From: Sphingomonas dokdonensis
GTDB lineage: Bacteria; Pseudomonadota; Alphaproteobacteria; Sphingomonadales; Sphingomonadaceae
Direction of reading: 5' to 3'
DNA length: 64,000 bases
Assembly: GCF_002197685.1 (NCBI RefSeq)
Contig: NZ_NBBI01000001.1
Location: 186,001-250,000 of the forward strand
Below the pieces are notes generated by a model. That model did no database searches. It was not told the DNA's origin and worked only from the letters and a program-made list of their open reading frames with translations. The position numbers were made by a program, and so were the translations under genes. Below, piece after piece: positions 26,428 through 35,304 of the stretch (within the stretch, counting starts at the first letter, position 1; each line of letters opens with the position of its first letter).

Positions 26428-27372
26428 TCAGACGGCGCTCGACGGCTCCAGCACGCAGGGCGCGGCGCCCGTCTCGACCTGCAGCGTGGCGTGGCCGATG
26501 CCGAAATCGTGGTGCAGCATGTGCTGCACATCGGCGAGGAAGCTATCGCCCGGATGCCCAGCCGGCATCAGCAGATGCGCGGTGAGCACCGGCTCGGTGG
26601 TGGACATCGGCCAGATGTGCAGATCGTGCACCGCCGCCACGCCGGGCAGGGCGGCCAGCGCGCCTTGCACGCGATCATAGTCGATCGCGCGCGGCACGGC
26701 GGCGAGGCTCATTTCCACCGTCTCGCGCAGCAGGCCCCAGGTCTGCCAGAAGATCAGCCCGGCGATCAGCAGGCTGACGACCGGATCGATCCAGCCGAAG
26801 CCGGTGAGCCAGATGCCGATCCCCGCCAGCACCACGCCGGCCGAGACCGCCGCATCCGCCAGCATGTGGAGATAAGCGCCGCGAATGTTGACGTCGCCCT
26901 CGCGTCCGCGCGCGAACAGCCAGGCGGTCAGCCCGTTGATGACGATGCCGATCGCCGCCACGGCCGAAACGGTGAGGCCGGGGACGCTGGCCGGCTCCGT
27001 CAGGCGCTGCGCCGCCTCCAGCGCGATCGCACCCAGCGCCACCAGCAGCAGCAGCGCGTTGGCAAGCGCGGCGAGGATCGTCGATCCCTTCAGCCCATAG
27101 GTGAATCGCTTGGACGGCGGCGTGCGCGCAAGCGCGGCGCCGGCCCAGGCGACCGCCAGCCCGAGCACGTCGGACAGATTGTGCCCGGCATCGGCGAGCA
27201 GCGCGACCGAGCCGGTCCAGAAGCCGGCGCCTGCTTCCGCCGCGACATAGGCAAGGTTCAGCCCGATGCCGATCGCAAAGGCGCGGTCCCACCGGTCGGG
27301 CGGCGCCGGATGATGGTGGCCGCCGCCTTCGTGGCTGTGATCGTGCCCGTGTCCGTGATGCGCGTGCGCCAT
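26428..27372 (-). CDS. Cation diffusion facilitator (Zn/Co/Cd efflux)
   Basis: 314-residue CDF transporter with a His-rich N-terminus (HAHHGHGHDHSHEGGGHHHP) likely to bind metal. Six membrane helices follow. The metal-site pairs are in LLADAGHNLSDVLG (helix 2) and YLHMLADAAVSAG (helix 5). A ~90-residue cytoplasmic domain ends in ASSAV-like residues. The pattern fits ZitB/CzcD zinc exporters. The gene is convergent with the SMR gene, 10 bp apart. Confidence 0.93.
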   Translation of the reverse strand: MAHAHHGHGHDHSHEGGGHHHPAPPDRWDRAFAIGIGLNLAYVAAEAGAGFWTGSVALLADAGHNLSDVLGLAVAWAGAALARTPPSKRFTYGLKGSTILAALANALLLLVALGAIALEAAQRLTEPASVPGLTVSAVAAIGIVINGLTAWLFARGREGDVNIRGAYLHMLADAAVSAGVVLAGIGIWLTGFGWIDPVVSLLIAGLIFWQTWGLLRETVEMSLAAVPRAIDYDRVQGALAALPGVAAVHDLHIWPMSTTEPVLTAHLLMPAGHPGDSFLADVQHMLHHDFGIGHATLQVETGAAPCVLEPSSAV

Positions 27373-27472
27373 GGATGGGCGATTAGCAGCAGGTCAGTTG
27401 TGATGCCATGATCGGCTTGTCCCGCTTTTTGCAGCATGCCGCTTTAACCAGCGACCGGCTACAGCGGCGGCC

Positions 27473-28654
27473 ATGCTTCGCGTTCTCACGCTTTCCAGCC
27501 TTTTTCCCGATTCGAGCCGACCCAATTTCGGCATCTTCGTCGAGCGGCAGACGTTGGGCCTCGCCGCGCAGTCGGACATTGCGGTGCGGGTCGTCGCGCC
27601 GGTGGGACTGCCGCCGTGGCCGCTGCGCCTTATGCCGCGCTTTCAGACGCTGGCGGCGCTGCCGCGCGCGGAAAAGTGGAAGGGGCTGGATGTCGAACGG
27701 CCGCGCTTTGCCGCGTTGCCCGGCACGAAGGGGCGGTTTCATGTCGCGGCGCTGACCCGCGCGCTGATCCCGGTGATGGACCGGCTGCGCGAGGACTTCG
27801 CCTTCGACGTGATCGACGCCTCCTTTTTCTTCCCCGACGGGCCGGCGGCGGTGGCGCTTGGCCGCCGCTATGGCGTGCCGGTGTCGATCAAGGCGCGCGG
27901 CGCGGACATCCACCATTGGGGGCGGCAGCCGGCGACCGCGGCGCAGGTGACGCAGGCCGGTCGGGCGGCAGACGGCCTGCTCGCGGTGTCGGGTGCGATG
28001 CGCGACGACATGGTCGCGATCGGCATGCCGGCGGAGCGGATCCGCGTGCATCACACCGGCGTCGATCTGGACCGCTTCGCGCCGGTCGATCGCGCCGCGG
28101 CGAAGGCGCAACTCGGCGTAGAGGGTCCTTTGGTCATCTCGGTCGGCGCGCTGATCGAGCGCAAGGGGCATGAGATCGTCGTGGAGGCCGTCGCGCGGTT
28201 GCCGGGCGTGTCGCTGCTGATCGCGGGCGAGGGGCCGGCGCGCGGGCGGATCGAGGCCGCCATTGCGCGCGGCGGTCTGGGCACGCGCGTTCGCCTGCTC
28301 GGCAGCGTGCCGCATGCAGAGCTGCCGCGGCTGATCGCGGCGGCGGATGTGATGGCGCTCGCCTCGCAGTCCGAAGGACTGGCCAATGCGTGGGTCGAGG
28401 CGCTGGCGTGCGGCACCCCGATCGTGATCACGGCCGCTGGCGGCGCGGGCGAGGTGGTGACCGCGCCTGAGGCGGGGCGCGTCGTCGCGCGCGATGCGGG
28501 TGCTTTCTCGGACGCGATCGCCGATGTGCTGAAGGCGCCGCCGTCTGCCGAGGCCGTGCGTCGCCATGCCGAGCGCTTCACCTGGGCGGTCAATGCGACG
28601 GCGCTGCAGGCGCACCTGCAGGCGCTGGTAACCGCGCACCGCACGGGCGCTTAG
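27473..28654 (+). CDS. Glycosyltransferase family 4
   Basis: 393-residue retaining glycosyltransferase with a GT-B fold. The N-terminal half has RVLTLSSLFPDSSRPNFGIFVERQ and IKARGADIHHWG. The C-terminal half has ISVGALIERKGHEIVVEAV, IAGEGPARGRIEAAI and the sugar-nucleotide loop SEGLANAWVEALACGTPIV. It probably acts at the inner membrane on a polysaccharide or lipid-linked glycan. It stands alone, with no neighbouring polysaccharide genes. Followed by two hairpins at 28658-28752. Confidence 0.9.
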   Translation: MLRVLTLSSLFPDSSRPNFGIFVERQTLGLAAQSDIAVRVVAPVGLPPWPLRLMPRFQTLAALPRAEKWKGLDVERPRFAALPGTKGRFHVAALTRALIPVMDRLREDFAFDVIDASFFFPDGPAAVALGRRYGVPVSIKARGADIHHWGRQPATAAQVTQAGRAADGLLAVSGAMRDDMVAIGMPAERIRVHHTGVDLDRFAPVDRAAAKAQLGVEGPLVISVGALIERKGHEIVVEAVARLPGVSLLIAGEGPARGRIEAAIARGGLGTRVRLLGSVPHAELPRLIAAADVMALASQSEGLANAWVEALACGTPIVITAAGGAGEVVTAPEAGRVVARDAGAFSDAIADVLKAPPSAEAVRRHAERFTWAVNATALQAHLQALVTAHRTGA

Positions 28655-28657
28655 AGC

Positions 28658-28680
28658 CTGATCCAGCAACACTGGATCAG
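28658..28680 (+). terminator. Hairpin after glycosyltransferase gene
   Basis: CTGATCCAG and CTGGATCAG form a perfect 9-bp stem with a 5-base loop, three bases past the stop codon. No T-tract follows. Confidence 0.55.
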
Positions 28681-28692
28681 AGGCGGCGCCAA

Positions 28693-28752
28693 CCCGCTCC
28701 CCACCCGACCTCCCTCAGCGTATTCTGATCGGTAGGCCGGGTGGGGAGCGGG
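28693..28752. repeat. Long inverted repeat, 15-bp perfect arms
   Basis: CCCGCTCCCCACCCG at 28693-28707 and its exact complement at 28738-28752 flank a 30-base centre. Imperfect GGCGCC/GGTGCC ends extend the stem to about 28686-28758. It sits between convergent genes. The size exceeds an ordinary terminator and resembles a REP-like palindromic unit; I see no second copy in the window. Confidence 0.55.
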
Positions 28753-28791
28753 CCGGTGCCGCTTCCCCGTACGTGGATAAAATTCAGGCGA

Positions 28792-29046
28792 TCAGTTGAG
28801 GCTGGCGATCAGCTGATCGAGCTGTTCCCGGCCGAGCTTTTCCATGTCGCTGGCGGATTGCTGGCATGGCCGGGCCGAGCGGCGGGCCTGATCAATCGTG
28901 CAGCTTGCGGCGATGCGGCGAAGGCATGCGTTGCCCTCGCAACGCGGGTTGGCCACAGGCGCCGCATTGGGTTCCTGCGCGGCGCGCGCCGGCGTGGTGG
29001 CGAAAGCGGCGGCGGTGATGCCGGCGATAACAAGGATCTTGATCAT
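28792..29046 (-). CDS. Small secreted cysteine-containing protein
   Basis: 84 residues. MIKILVIAGITAAAFATTPARA is a Sec signal peptide, predicting a ~60-residue periplasmic product with four Cys (NPRCEGNACLRR, ASCTID, RPCQQ), enough for two disulphides. The C-terminal half is helical and charged (DMEKLGREQLDQLIASL). AAGGGGGG lies upstream of the ATG. I do not recognise a family. Confidence 0.6.
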   Translation of the reverse strand: MIKILVIAGITAAAFATTPARAAQEPNAAPVANPRCEGNACLRRIAASCTIDQARRSARPCQQSASDMEKLGREQLDQLIASLN

Positions 29047-29235
29047 ATTTCCCCCCTTCAGTCGTAAGCGGGGGATGGCAGCGGTGCGACGCGACCCGGC
29101 GGCTGCCACGACCGATCGTCGCAGCACCGGGCAAGCAGCCGGCACCATGGCCGCCCAAGCGACCTGCCAGTTCGTGAAACAACCGCGGCGAACCCCCCGA
29201 GCGCCGGCGGCCTTGACCCCCCAAGCGGGTCGGCG

Positions 29236-29934
29236 TCAGGCGACCTTGGCGGCCACCTCGTCGGGTTCGCGCAGCACGTAGCCACGGCCCCAGACGGTCT
29301 CGATGTAATTCTCGCCCTCGCATGCCATGCTGAGCTTCTTGCGCAGCTTGCAGATGAAGACGTCGATGATCTTCAGTTCCGGCTCATCCATCCCGCCGTA
29401 CAGGTGGTTGAGGAACATTTCCTTGGTGAGCGTGGTGCCCTTGCGGAGCGAGAGCAGCTCCAGCATCGCATATTCCTTGCCCGTCAGGTGGACGCGCGCA
29501 CCGTCGACTTCGACCGTCTTGGCATCCAGATTGACCGACAGCTTGCCGGTGCGGATCACCGACTGCGAATGGCCCTTGGAGCGACGCACGACGGCCTGGA
29601 TCCGTGCGATCAGTTCCTCGCGGTGGAACGGCTTGGTCACGTAATCGTCGGCGCCGAAGCCGAAGGAGCGGACCTTCGATTCCATTTCGTTGACGCCCGA
29701 CAGGATCAGCACGGGCGTGGAAACGCGCGCGACGCGCAGCTTCTTCAGCACGTCATAGCCATGCATGTCCGGCAGGTTCAGATCGAGCAGGATGATATCG
29801 TAATCATACAGCTTGCCGAGGTCCAAACCCTCTTCACCGAGGTCCGTCGAATAGACGTTGAAGCTCTCGGCCGAGAGCATCAGTTCGATTGCCTTGGCGG
29901 TCGTCGGCTCATCCTCGATCAGCAGCACGCGCAT
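29236..29934 (-). CDS. ctrA: Cell-cycle response regulator CtrA
   Basis: 232-residue OmpR-type regulator, the master cell-cycle and motility regulator of alphaproteobacteria. Receiver residues: acidic pair Glu7/Asp8, phospho-acceptor Asp51 in [12 protein letters not shown], and Lys in DDYVTKPF. The C-terminal winged helix has [30 protein letters not shown] and [11 protein letters not shown], near-identical to CtrA of other genera. The C-terminus ends in small hydrophobic residues (AAKVA), like the ClpXP degradation tail of Caulobacter CtrA. GGGAGGA precedes the ATG. A CtrA-box-like site lies ~90 bp upstream. Confidence 0.95.
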   Translation of the reverse strand: MRVLLIEDEPTTAKAIELMLSAESFNVYSTDLGEEGLDLGKLYDYDIILLDLNLPDMHGYDVLKKLRVARVSTPVLILSGVNEMESKVRSFGFGADDYVTKPFHREELIARIQAVVRRSKGHSQSVIRTGKLSVNLDAKTVEVDGARVHLTGKEYAMLELLSLRKGTTLTKEMFLNHLYGGMDEPELKIIDVFICKLRKKLSMACEGENYIETVWGRGYVLREPDEVAAKVA

Positions 29935-30019
29935 CCGTCATCCTCCCGTTTGCGAGCATGTGCGGCACCCCGTCACGCCCCAACCGATCCATTAACCAAA
30001 GCACAAATGAACGTAAAAG

Positions 30020-30035
30020 GTAAACAGACGCTTAA
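30020..30035 (-). promoter_or_regulatory. CtrA-box-like site upstream of ctrA
   Basis: On the minus strand TTAA-GCGTCTG-TTTAC matches TTAA-N7-TTAAC except at one base. It lies 86-101 bp upstream of the ctrA start in the AT-rich intergenic region. Autoregulation of ctrA is established in Caulobacter; here it is inferred from the motif. Confidence 0.45.
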
Positions 30036-30051
30036 TCGTCCATTCACATAA

Positions 30052-31128
30052 TTAATCTCTCGGCGTCCCCGCTGAATCGAACAAGGTGCGATGGCGCGCG
30101 CGCGGAATATCTTCGCCCAATGTGTCGCGAAGGTAGAGGCTGCGCACCAGCGTGTAGATCACGACCAGCATGGCGGCGGAGAAGAACAGGCCGAACAGCC
30201 CGAATACTGCTCCGATCGCAAGAATGGCGAACAGGGTAACGGCGGGCGGGATGGCGACCACCCGGCTGGTGACGAAGGGCGTGATGAAGTTCGTCTGCAC
30301 CACGCGCACCACGGCGAAGACGGCCACGGTCAGCAGGACGTGGTGAAGCGATTTGGTTGCCGCCAGGCCGAGGGCCGGCACCATGGCGGCCAGCGGGCCG
30401 ACATAGGGAATGAACTCGCTCAACCCGGTCAGCAGGCCGAGTGCAGGGGCGGAGGGCACGTCGACGAGCCACAGCCCAAGCCCGACCAGCACGCCCATCG
30501 TCGTCATCTGGATCAGCTGCGCGCGCAGCCAGAGCCGCAGCGTCGACCCGGTGTCGAGCAGCGCATCCTCCATCACCGCGCGCTTCGATGGCGGCATGAG
30601 GAGCAGAAAGCCGCGCTCGTAGATCTTGGGATCGACGGCAAAGAAGATCGCGCCGACCAGCACGAGCAGCGCGTTGAGCACGAACTGTCCCGCGCCCTGC
30701 GCCAAGCCGCCGATATCCTGCGCGACGCGGCTGCCGGCAAAGGCGGCACGCACCGCATCCACTACCTTTGCGCCGACCGGCGAGGTCGACAGCTGCGCGC
30801 CTAGCTCCGCCACGATGCCCGGGAGACGCGTGACCAGCACGTTGACCTGGGTGCGGAACTCGACGCCGAAGAGCCAGCCGAGAAAGACGATGATCGCCAG
30901 TACCGTTACGATGCCGGCGCCAAGTGCCGGCTTGGCCGATAGCCGAAGGCGATGTTCGTAGATCTCCGCAAGGGCGTGGATGACGATCGCGCCCAGGATC
31001 GAGCCAAAGGCGAGGATCAGGAGGTCGCCGGTGAAATACAGCGCCGCGGCCAGCGCGCCGACGCCCAGCGTCAGGAACAACCGGCGTATATAGCGGGCGT
31101 CGTCTTCGTCAGGAGAAAGCCGGTTCAT
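30052..31128 (-). CDS. AI-2E/PerM family permease
   Basis: 358-residue inner-membrane protein of the AI-2E transporter (PerM/YdiK/TqsA) family. About eight helices are present, with the typical amphipathic middle region (FRTQVNVLVTRLPGIVAELG) and the conserved LTGLSEFIPYVGPLAAMVPALGLA, then VVQTNFITPFVTSRVVAIPP. The family exports varied small molecules or ions; the substrate cannot be inferred. Either ATG 31128 or ATG 31146 could start it; neither has a clear ribosome site. The isochorismatase-like gene lies 38 bp upstream on the same strand. Confidence 0.88.
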   Translation of the reverse strand: MNRLSPDEDDARYIRRLFLTLGVGALAAALYFTGDLLILAFGSILGAIVIHALAEIYEHRLRLSAKPALGAGIVTVLAIIVFLGWLFGVEFRTQVNVLVTRLPGIVAELGAQLSTSPVGAKVVDAVRAAFAGSRVAQDIGGLAQGAGQFVLNALLVLVGAIFFAVDPKIYERGFLLLMPPSKRAVMEDALLDTGSTLRLWLRAQLIQMTTMGVLVGLGLWLVDVPSAPALGLLTGLSEFIPYVGPLAAMVPALGLAATKSLHHVLLTVAVFAVVRVVQTNFITPFVTSRVVAIPPAVTLFAILAIGAVFGLFGLFFSAAMLVVIYTLVRSLYLRDTLGEDIPRARHRTLFDSAGTPRD

Positions 31129-31166
31129 TGCGGGCGACCGTGGCATGCCGCTGCGGCGGCGGCAAC

Positions 31167-31754
31167 TCAGCCCGTGTGCCCGGCGCGCACCTTGGGCGTG
31201 GTCGCGAGCCAGTCGGCCAGCGAAAGCTCGCTGGTGGGCCGGATCTCTGCGCTCATGCCGTTCTGCATCATCTCCAGCGCCCAGCGAGCCCGCTCGTCAT
31301 GATGCGAGGCGACCAGGTCGCGTGGCACCCACAGGTCGTATTCGCGCATATGCGCGTCGGCCGCGGTGAACAGCACGCAAATGTCTGCCGCCACCCCGAT
31401 CACCACCAGCCGCGAGACGCCCAATCGCGGCAGCAGCGCGGGCAGCGTCGTGGCGTAGAAGCCAGAGGATTCGGGCTTGATGACGAAATAGTCGCCCTGC
31501 TCGGGCGCAAGCTGCCGGATCACGTGGCCGCCCTTGCCCGCGATCGCGAAGGCGATCAGCTGGCTGGGCTCGTCATGCCAGCGGCCGTAATTGTCGTTGA
31601 CGAAGATCACCGGCACCTTCGCCGCGCGCGCCTGCTGACGGAATTCACGCAGCGGCGCGACCATCTCGGCGACGATTTCCTTTAGCGCATCCCCGCCGTC
31701 GAAATCGAACGTATTGAGCAGATCGATGATAAGGATAGCGGCCTTGCCGTTCAT
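31167..31754 (-). CDS. Isochorismatase-like cysteine hydrolase
   Basis: 195-residue alpha/beta hydrolase of the isochorismatase/nicotinamidase superfamily. The catalytic triad is visible: Asp in ILIIDLLNTFDF, Lys in FVIKPESSGF and Cys in VAADICVLFTA. Likely substrates are amides such as nicotinamide, ureido acids or peroxy compounds; sequence does not decide. The start MNGKAAIL at 31754 is internal to a longer reading with an atypical leader. A structured element with an intrinsic terminator lies ~95-250 bp upstream and may control this gene. Confidence 0.87.
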   Translation of the reverse strand: MNGKAAILIIDLLNTFDFDGGDALKEIVAEMVAPLREFRQQARAAKVPVIFVNDNYGRWHDEPSQLIAFAIAGKGGHVIRQLAPEQGDYFVIKPESSGFYATTLPALLPRLGVSRLVVIGVAADICVLFTAADAHMREYDLWVPRDLVASHHDERARWALEMMQNGMSAEIRPTSELSLADWLATTPKVRAGHTG

Positions 31755-31847
31755 GCCAATTGCCTGTGATGGTAGATCGAAAAACGATCCGGCACGGCTT
31801 TTGCCGCATCGCCAAAGCAACAATCGTGATGATCCAAATCAAGCGAA

Positions 31848-31990
31848 GGTAGAAAAGCAAACGCCCGGATCGTTTCCGACCCGGGCGCCTGCGTGACGAT
31901 TGCTCGTCAGCCCCCTTGTGCCTCCGTCCACGCGCCTGATTTATCAGGCGGGACTGGAAGCTTTCCCCGAACCACGGCCTTTGCCTGTGT
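31848..31990 (-). ncRNA. Structured RNA with intrinsic terminator (sRNA or mRNA leader)
   Basis: The minus-strand transcript would fold into three parts. First is a ~17-bp extended stem ending in CGCCUGA-UAAA-UCAGGCG (31933-31950), its lower part formed by GCUUCC/GGAGGC and GUCC/GGAC. Next is a 6-bp hairpin UGACGA-GCAA-UCGUCA (31894-31909). Last is an 11-bp GAAA-capped stem (31862-31887) followed by TTTGCTTTTCT. The last part is a textbook rho-independent terminator. It is either a free-standing sRNA or an attenuated leader of the isochorismatase-like gene. I could not match it to a known riboswitch or RNA family. The 5' end is uncertain. Confidence 0.55.
31851..31887 (-). terminator. Rho-independent terminator with GAAA tetraloop
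   Basis: CGCCCGGGTCG and CGATCCGGGCG form an 11-bp stem with one G-T pair around GAAA, followed by a T-rich tail, all on the minus strand. It ends about 95 bp before the start of the isochorismatase-like gene, with no coding gene immediately upstream on that strand. Confidence 0.85.
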
Positions 31991-32129
31991 GCCAGTGACA
32001 GTATTGCTACGTAATGATCAGCGAGGCGTCCACGAAAATGAACGGGAGCTAAACCGATTGCGGCATCGCTGTGTTTATTACGCAACAGCGCCGTTGCCAG
32101 CCCGCGTGGCCCTCGATAGACGCTGAGCC

Positions 32130-33380
32130 ATGATCCTGTCGCGCTACGAACGAATGATCGCGCGGCGCTATCTGCTTCCCGGGCGCGGCGAGCGCTTCAT
32201 TGTTCTCGTGGCTGGCTTCAGCCTCGGGGCGGTGATGCTGGGGGTGGCGGCGCTCGTGATCGTGATGAGCGTCATGAACGGCTTTCGCGCCGAACTCTTT
32301 GACAAAATCGTCGGATTGAACGGCCATGCGGTCGTCCAGGGCATCGGCGGGCGGCTGACCGATTGGCGCGACGTGGTGCGCGAGGCGCAGGCGACGCCGG
32401 GCGTCACCAGCGCGGTGCCGTTGGTCGAGCAGCCGCTGATGTCCACCTACAATGGCCGTGTCGAGGCGGTGCTGGTGCGCGGCATGCGCGTGCAGGACCT
32501 CCGCTCCAACACGACGATCGGCAGCAAGGTGATCGCGGGTACGATCAGTTCGCTGACGCCGGGGTCGAACCGCGTCGCGCTGGGCTCGCGGCTGGCCGAA
32601 TCGCTCGGTGCGACGGTCGGCTCCGAAATCACGCTGATCAATCCCGCCGGGCAGACGACGCCGTTCGGCACCGTACCGCGTTACGTCAATTACACGGTGG
32701 CCGCGGTGTTCGAGATCGGCGTGTACGATTTCGACAAGGCTTATGTGATCATGCCGATGGAGGATGCGCAGACGCTGCTGCTGCTCGGCGATGCGGTGGG
32801 CATGATCGAACTCGACACGGTGAACGCCGACAAGGTTGGCCAGATCCTGGCGCCGCTCGCGGAAAAGGTCGGCCGCTTCGCCGTGGTGAGCGACTGGCGG
32901 CAGATGAACGCGCAATTGTTCGAGGCGCTGGCGGTGGAGCGCGTGGCGATGTTCGTCGTGCTGTGCATCATCATCCTGGTCGCGGCGTTCAACATCGCTT
33001 CCTCGCTGATCATGCTGGTGCGTGCCAAGACGCGCGACATCGCGATCCTGCGCACCATGGGCGCGACGCGCGGGGCCATGATGCGGATATTCATGACGGT
33101 GGGGGTGACGATCGGCACGCTGGGGATCATCGCCGGGCTGATCCTGGGCGCGGTGTTCCTGTTCTATCGGCAGGTGGTGGTGAATTTCGTCCAGTTCGTC
33201 ACGGGTCAGGAGCTGTGGGATCCCTCGATCCGCTATCTGACCGAGCTGCCGTCCAAGCCCGATCCGGTGGAGATCGTCGCCATCGTGCTGATCACCGCAC
33301 TGATGACGCTGCTGGCGACCGTCTATCCGGCGTACAAGGCGGCGAGCACGGATCCCGTTCAGGTGCTGCGTTATGAATGA
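32130..33380 (+). CDS. lolC: Lipoprotein-releasing ABC transporter permease (LolC/LolE type)
   Basis: 416-residue inner-membrane permease of the Lol system, which extracts outer-membrane lipoproteins for LolA. Membrane helix 1 ([31 protein letters not shown]) is followed by a ~230-residue periplasmic domain and three C-terminal helices with the FtsX-like core [22 protein letters not shown]. Alphaproteobacteria usually have one LolC/E hybrid permease working as a homodimer. The ATPase gene lolD overlaps its 3' end by 8 bp. Confidence 0.93.
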   Translation: MILSRYERMIARRYLLPGRGERFIVLVAGFSLGAVMLGVAALVIVMSVMNGFRAELFDKIVGLNGHAVVQGIGGRLTDWRDVVREAQATPGVTSAVPLVEQPLMSTYNGRVEAVLVRGMRVQDLRSNTTIGSKVIAGTISSLTPGSNRVALGSRLAESLGATVGSEITLINPAGQTTPFGTVPRYVNYTVAAVFEIGVYDFDKAYVIMPMEDAQTLLLLGDAVGMIELDTVNADKVGQILAPLAEKVGRFAVVSDWRQMNAQLFEALAVERVAMFVVLCIIILVAAFNIASSLIMLVRAKTRDIAILRTMGATRGAMMRIFMTVGVTIGTLGIIAGLILGAVFLFYRQVVVNFVQFVTGQELWDPSIRYLTELPSKPDPVEIVAIVLITALMTLLATVYPAYKAASTDPVQVLRYE

Positions 33381-34071
33381 GGCCGGGGTGACTGCGACGG
33401 GGACGCCCGTTCTGGAAACGCGCGGCCTGTCGCGCAGCTTCACGCAGGGCGGCGAGACGATCGACGTGCTGCGCGGGGTGGAGCTGGCGGTGGCGCCGGG
33501 TGAGATCGTCGCGCTGCTCGGACCATCGGGTTCGGGCAAATCCACGCTGCTGCAGGCGGTGGGCCTGCTCGAGGGCGGCTTCGAGGGGTCGATACGGATC
33601 GCCGGCGAAGAGGCGGCGAAGCTCGATGCGCCGGGCCGCACGGTGGTGCGCCGCGATCACCTGGGCTTCGTATATCAGTTCCACCATTTGCTGCCCGACT
33701 TCAACGCGATGGAGAATGTCGTGCTGCCGCAGCTGATCCACGGCGCGGAGCAGGCGACGGCGGAGGCACGCGCGACCACGCTGCTTACTGCGCTGGGGCT
33801 GGGCCATCGGTTGACGCACCGGCCGAGCCAGTTGTCGGGTGGCGAGCAGCAGCGTGTCGCAGTGGCGCGCGCACTGGCGAACCGCCCCGCGCTGGTGCTG
33901 GCGGACGAGCCGACCGGCAACCTCGACGAGAGCACGGCGGATCGCGTGCTGGGCGAATTCCTGCGGCTAGTCCGCGAGGAAGGGTCGGCGGCACTGATCG
34001 CGACGCATAACGAGCGGCTGGCGGCCAAGATGGACCGCGTGGTGCGGCTGCACGAGGGCGTGCTGACCTGA
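33373..34071 (+). CDS. lolD: Lipoprotein-releasing ABC transporter ATPase
   Basis: 232-residue ATP-binding subunit of the Lol complex. Walker A is GPSGSGKST, the Q-loop [16 protein letters not shown] has the LolD/MacB-type spacing, the signature is [15 protein letters not shown], Walker B is [12 protein letters not shown], and the H-loop His is in LIATHNE. It overlaps the permease gene, so it is translationally coupled. Confidence 0.95.
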   Translation: MNEAGVTATGTPVLETRGLSRSFTQGGETIDVLRGVELAVAPGEIVALLGPSGSGKSTLLQAVGLLEGGFEGSIRIAGEEAAKLDAPGRTVVRRDHLGFVYQFHHLLPDFNAMENVVLPQLIHGAEQATAEARATTLLTALGLGHRLTHRPSQLSGGEQQRVAVARALANRPALVLADEPTGNLDESTADRVLGEFLRLVREEGSAALIATHNERLAAKMDRVVRLHEGVLT

Positions 34072-34150
34072 CCGCGTTGGTGCGCGCATTTACCTTGCGC
34101 GCAATCGAACGGGTCGCCTATCGTCGCCGGGTCAATCGAGGAGACCGGCG

Positions 34151-34630
34151 GTGAGCAGCGTTACCGATTTCAAGGTGAAGACCGCCGATGGCGGCGAGAC
34201 CGCGCTGGCCGACTATCGCGGCAAGGTGCTCCTCATCGTCAACACCGCCTCAAAATGCGGCTTTACCCCGCAATATGAGGGGCTGGAGGCGCTGCACCGC
34301 GATTATGGCGCGCGCGGGTTCGAGGTGCTGGCGTTTCCCTGCAATCAGTTCGGCGCGCAGGAGCCGGGCGATGCGGCGGAGATCGCGAACTTCTGCTCGC
34401 TGACCTACGACGTCACCTTTCCCGTCTTCGCCAAGATCGACGTCAACGGCGACCACGCCGATCCCTTGTTCGAGCGGCTGAAGAGCGACGCGCCGGGCCT
34501 GCTGGGGTCCAAGGCGATCAAGTGGAACTTCACCAAGTTTCTGGTGAACCGCGACGGCGAGGTCGTCGATCGCTATGCGCCGACGACCAAGCCCGAGGAC
34601 ATCCGCAAGCATATCGAAAAGCTGCTCTGA
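34151..34630 (+). CDS. Glutathione peroxidase family protein
   Basis: 159-residue thioredoxin-fold peroxidase. The peroxidatic residue is Cys36 (TASKCGFT), with Gln70 (FGAQEP) and Trp125 (KWNFTKF) completing the active site. Cys82 (ANFCSLTYDVTFPVF) occupies the resolving-Cys position of thioredoxin-dependent family members, so the reductant is more likely thioredoxin than glutathione. The GTG start at 34151 follows GAGGAGACC. It probably acts on lipid or organic hydroperoxides in the cytoplasm. Confidence 0.92.
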   Translation: MSSVTDFKVKTADGGETALADYRGKVLLIVNTASKCGFTPQYEGLEALHRDYGARGFEVLAFPCNQFGAQEPGDAAEIANFCSLTYDVTFPVFAKIDVNGDHADPLFERLKSDAPGLLGSKAIKWNFTKFLVNRDGEVVDRYAPTTKPEDIRKHIEKLL

Positions 34631-34650
34631 CCGCGTGCGCGGGCGGTCAG
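34627..34650. terminator. Bidirectional hairpin over two stop codons
   Basis: CTGACCGC and GCGGTCAG are perfect 8-bp arms that include the stop codons of the convergent peroxidase and HdeD-like genes. No T-tract. Confidence 0.5.
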
Positions 34651-35213
34651 GCCGGAAAGGTGAAGGCCGCCGAGCCGCTGCGGTGATCCAGCCCGGCCAT
34701 GATCGCCGTCACCCCGCCGAACAGGAAGCTGACGCCCAGGATAAAGCCGGGAAGGGTCAGCGCCGAGAAAGGCACGGTGGCGAGGATCATCAGCGCCAGC
34801 AGGATGTTGACGACGCCCAGCACCAGCATCAGCCAGCGCCGCCGCTTCATGCGCAGCCCCAGTACGATCTCCAGCGCGCCGCGGATCAGCAACCATGCCG
34901 CGACGATGACCGTGAGTGAGATCGCGCCGGTGAGTGGCTGCGCCACCATCACGACGCCGGCAATGATCGACAGCACACCGAGCAGGATCGCATAACCGCG
35001 GCTTTCGGCGCCTGTGCCGCGGAGCCCGGCTATCAGCGAAAAGATACCGGATATGCTGAAGGCGATGCCGATCAGGAGCGTCGCGGCGACGGTGGCAGGG
35101 AACGGCCACAGCAGCGCGGCGAGCCCGAACAGCGCCGAGATCACGCCATAAGCGATGATCCAGCCCCATCCGGCGCCGGTGGTGGGCGGGGTGGCGGCGT
35201 TCGTGTCTGACAT
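34647..35213 (-). CDS. HdeD family membrane protein
   Basis: 188-residue protein with six hydrophobic segments in three repeated pairs, as in HdeD, the acid-resistance membrane protein of enteric bacteria. Patterns such as GIAFSISGIFSLIAGLRG and AWLLIRGALEIVLGLRMKRR (helix, small loop, basic end) recur along the chain. The ATG at 35213 has GGGAGC upstream. No acid-stress genes are nearby, so the function in this organism is open. Confidence 0.85.
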   Translation of the reverse strand: MSDTNAATPPTTGAGWGWIIAYGVISALFGLAALLWPFPATVAATLLIGIAFSISGIFSLIAGLRGTGAESRGYAILLGVLSIIAGVVMVAQPLTGAISLTVIVAAWLLIRGALEIVLGLRMKRRRWLMLVLGVVNILLALMILATVPFSALTLPGFILGVSFLFGGVTAIMAGLDHRSGSAAFTFPA

Positions 35214-35304
35214 GGCAACAGCTCCCATCGCTTTGCCGCGAAACGGACCGGATGTCGGCGCAGTTCCGCTGGTCGAATCAAGCGCTGCGGCGTAGGCAGG
35301 GGAG

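Noticed and set aside
31848..32000. The structured RNA as 6S RNA
   Set aside because: Its central stem and small hairpin resemble a 6S layout, but the zapA / cyclo-ligase gap at 41.6 kb is the expected ssrS locus and fits better.
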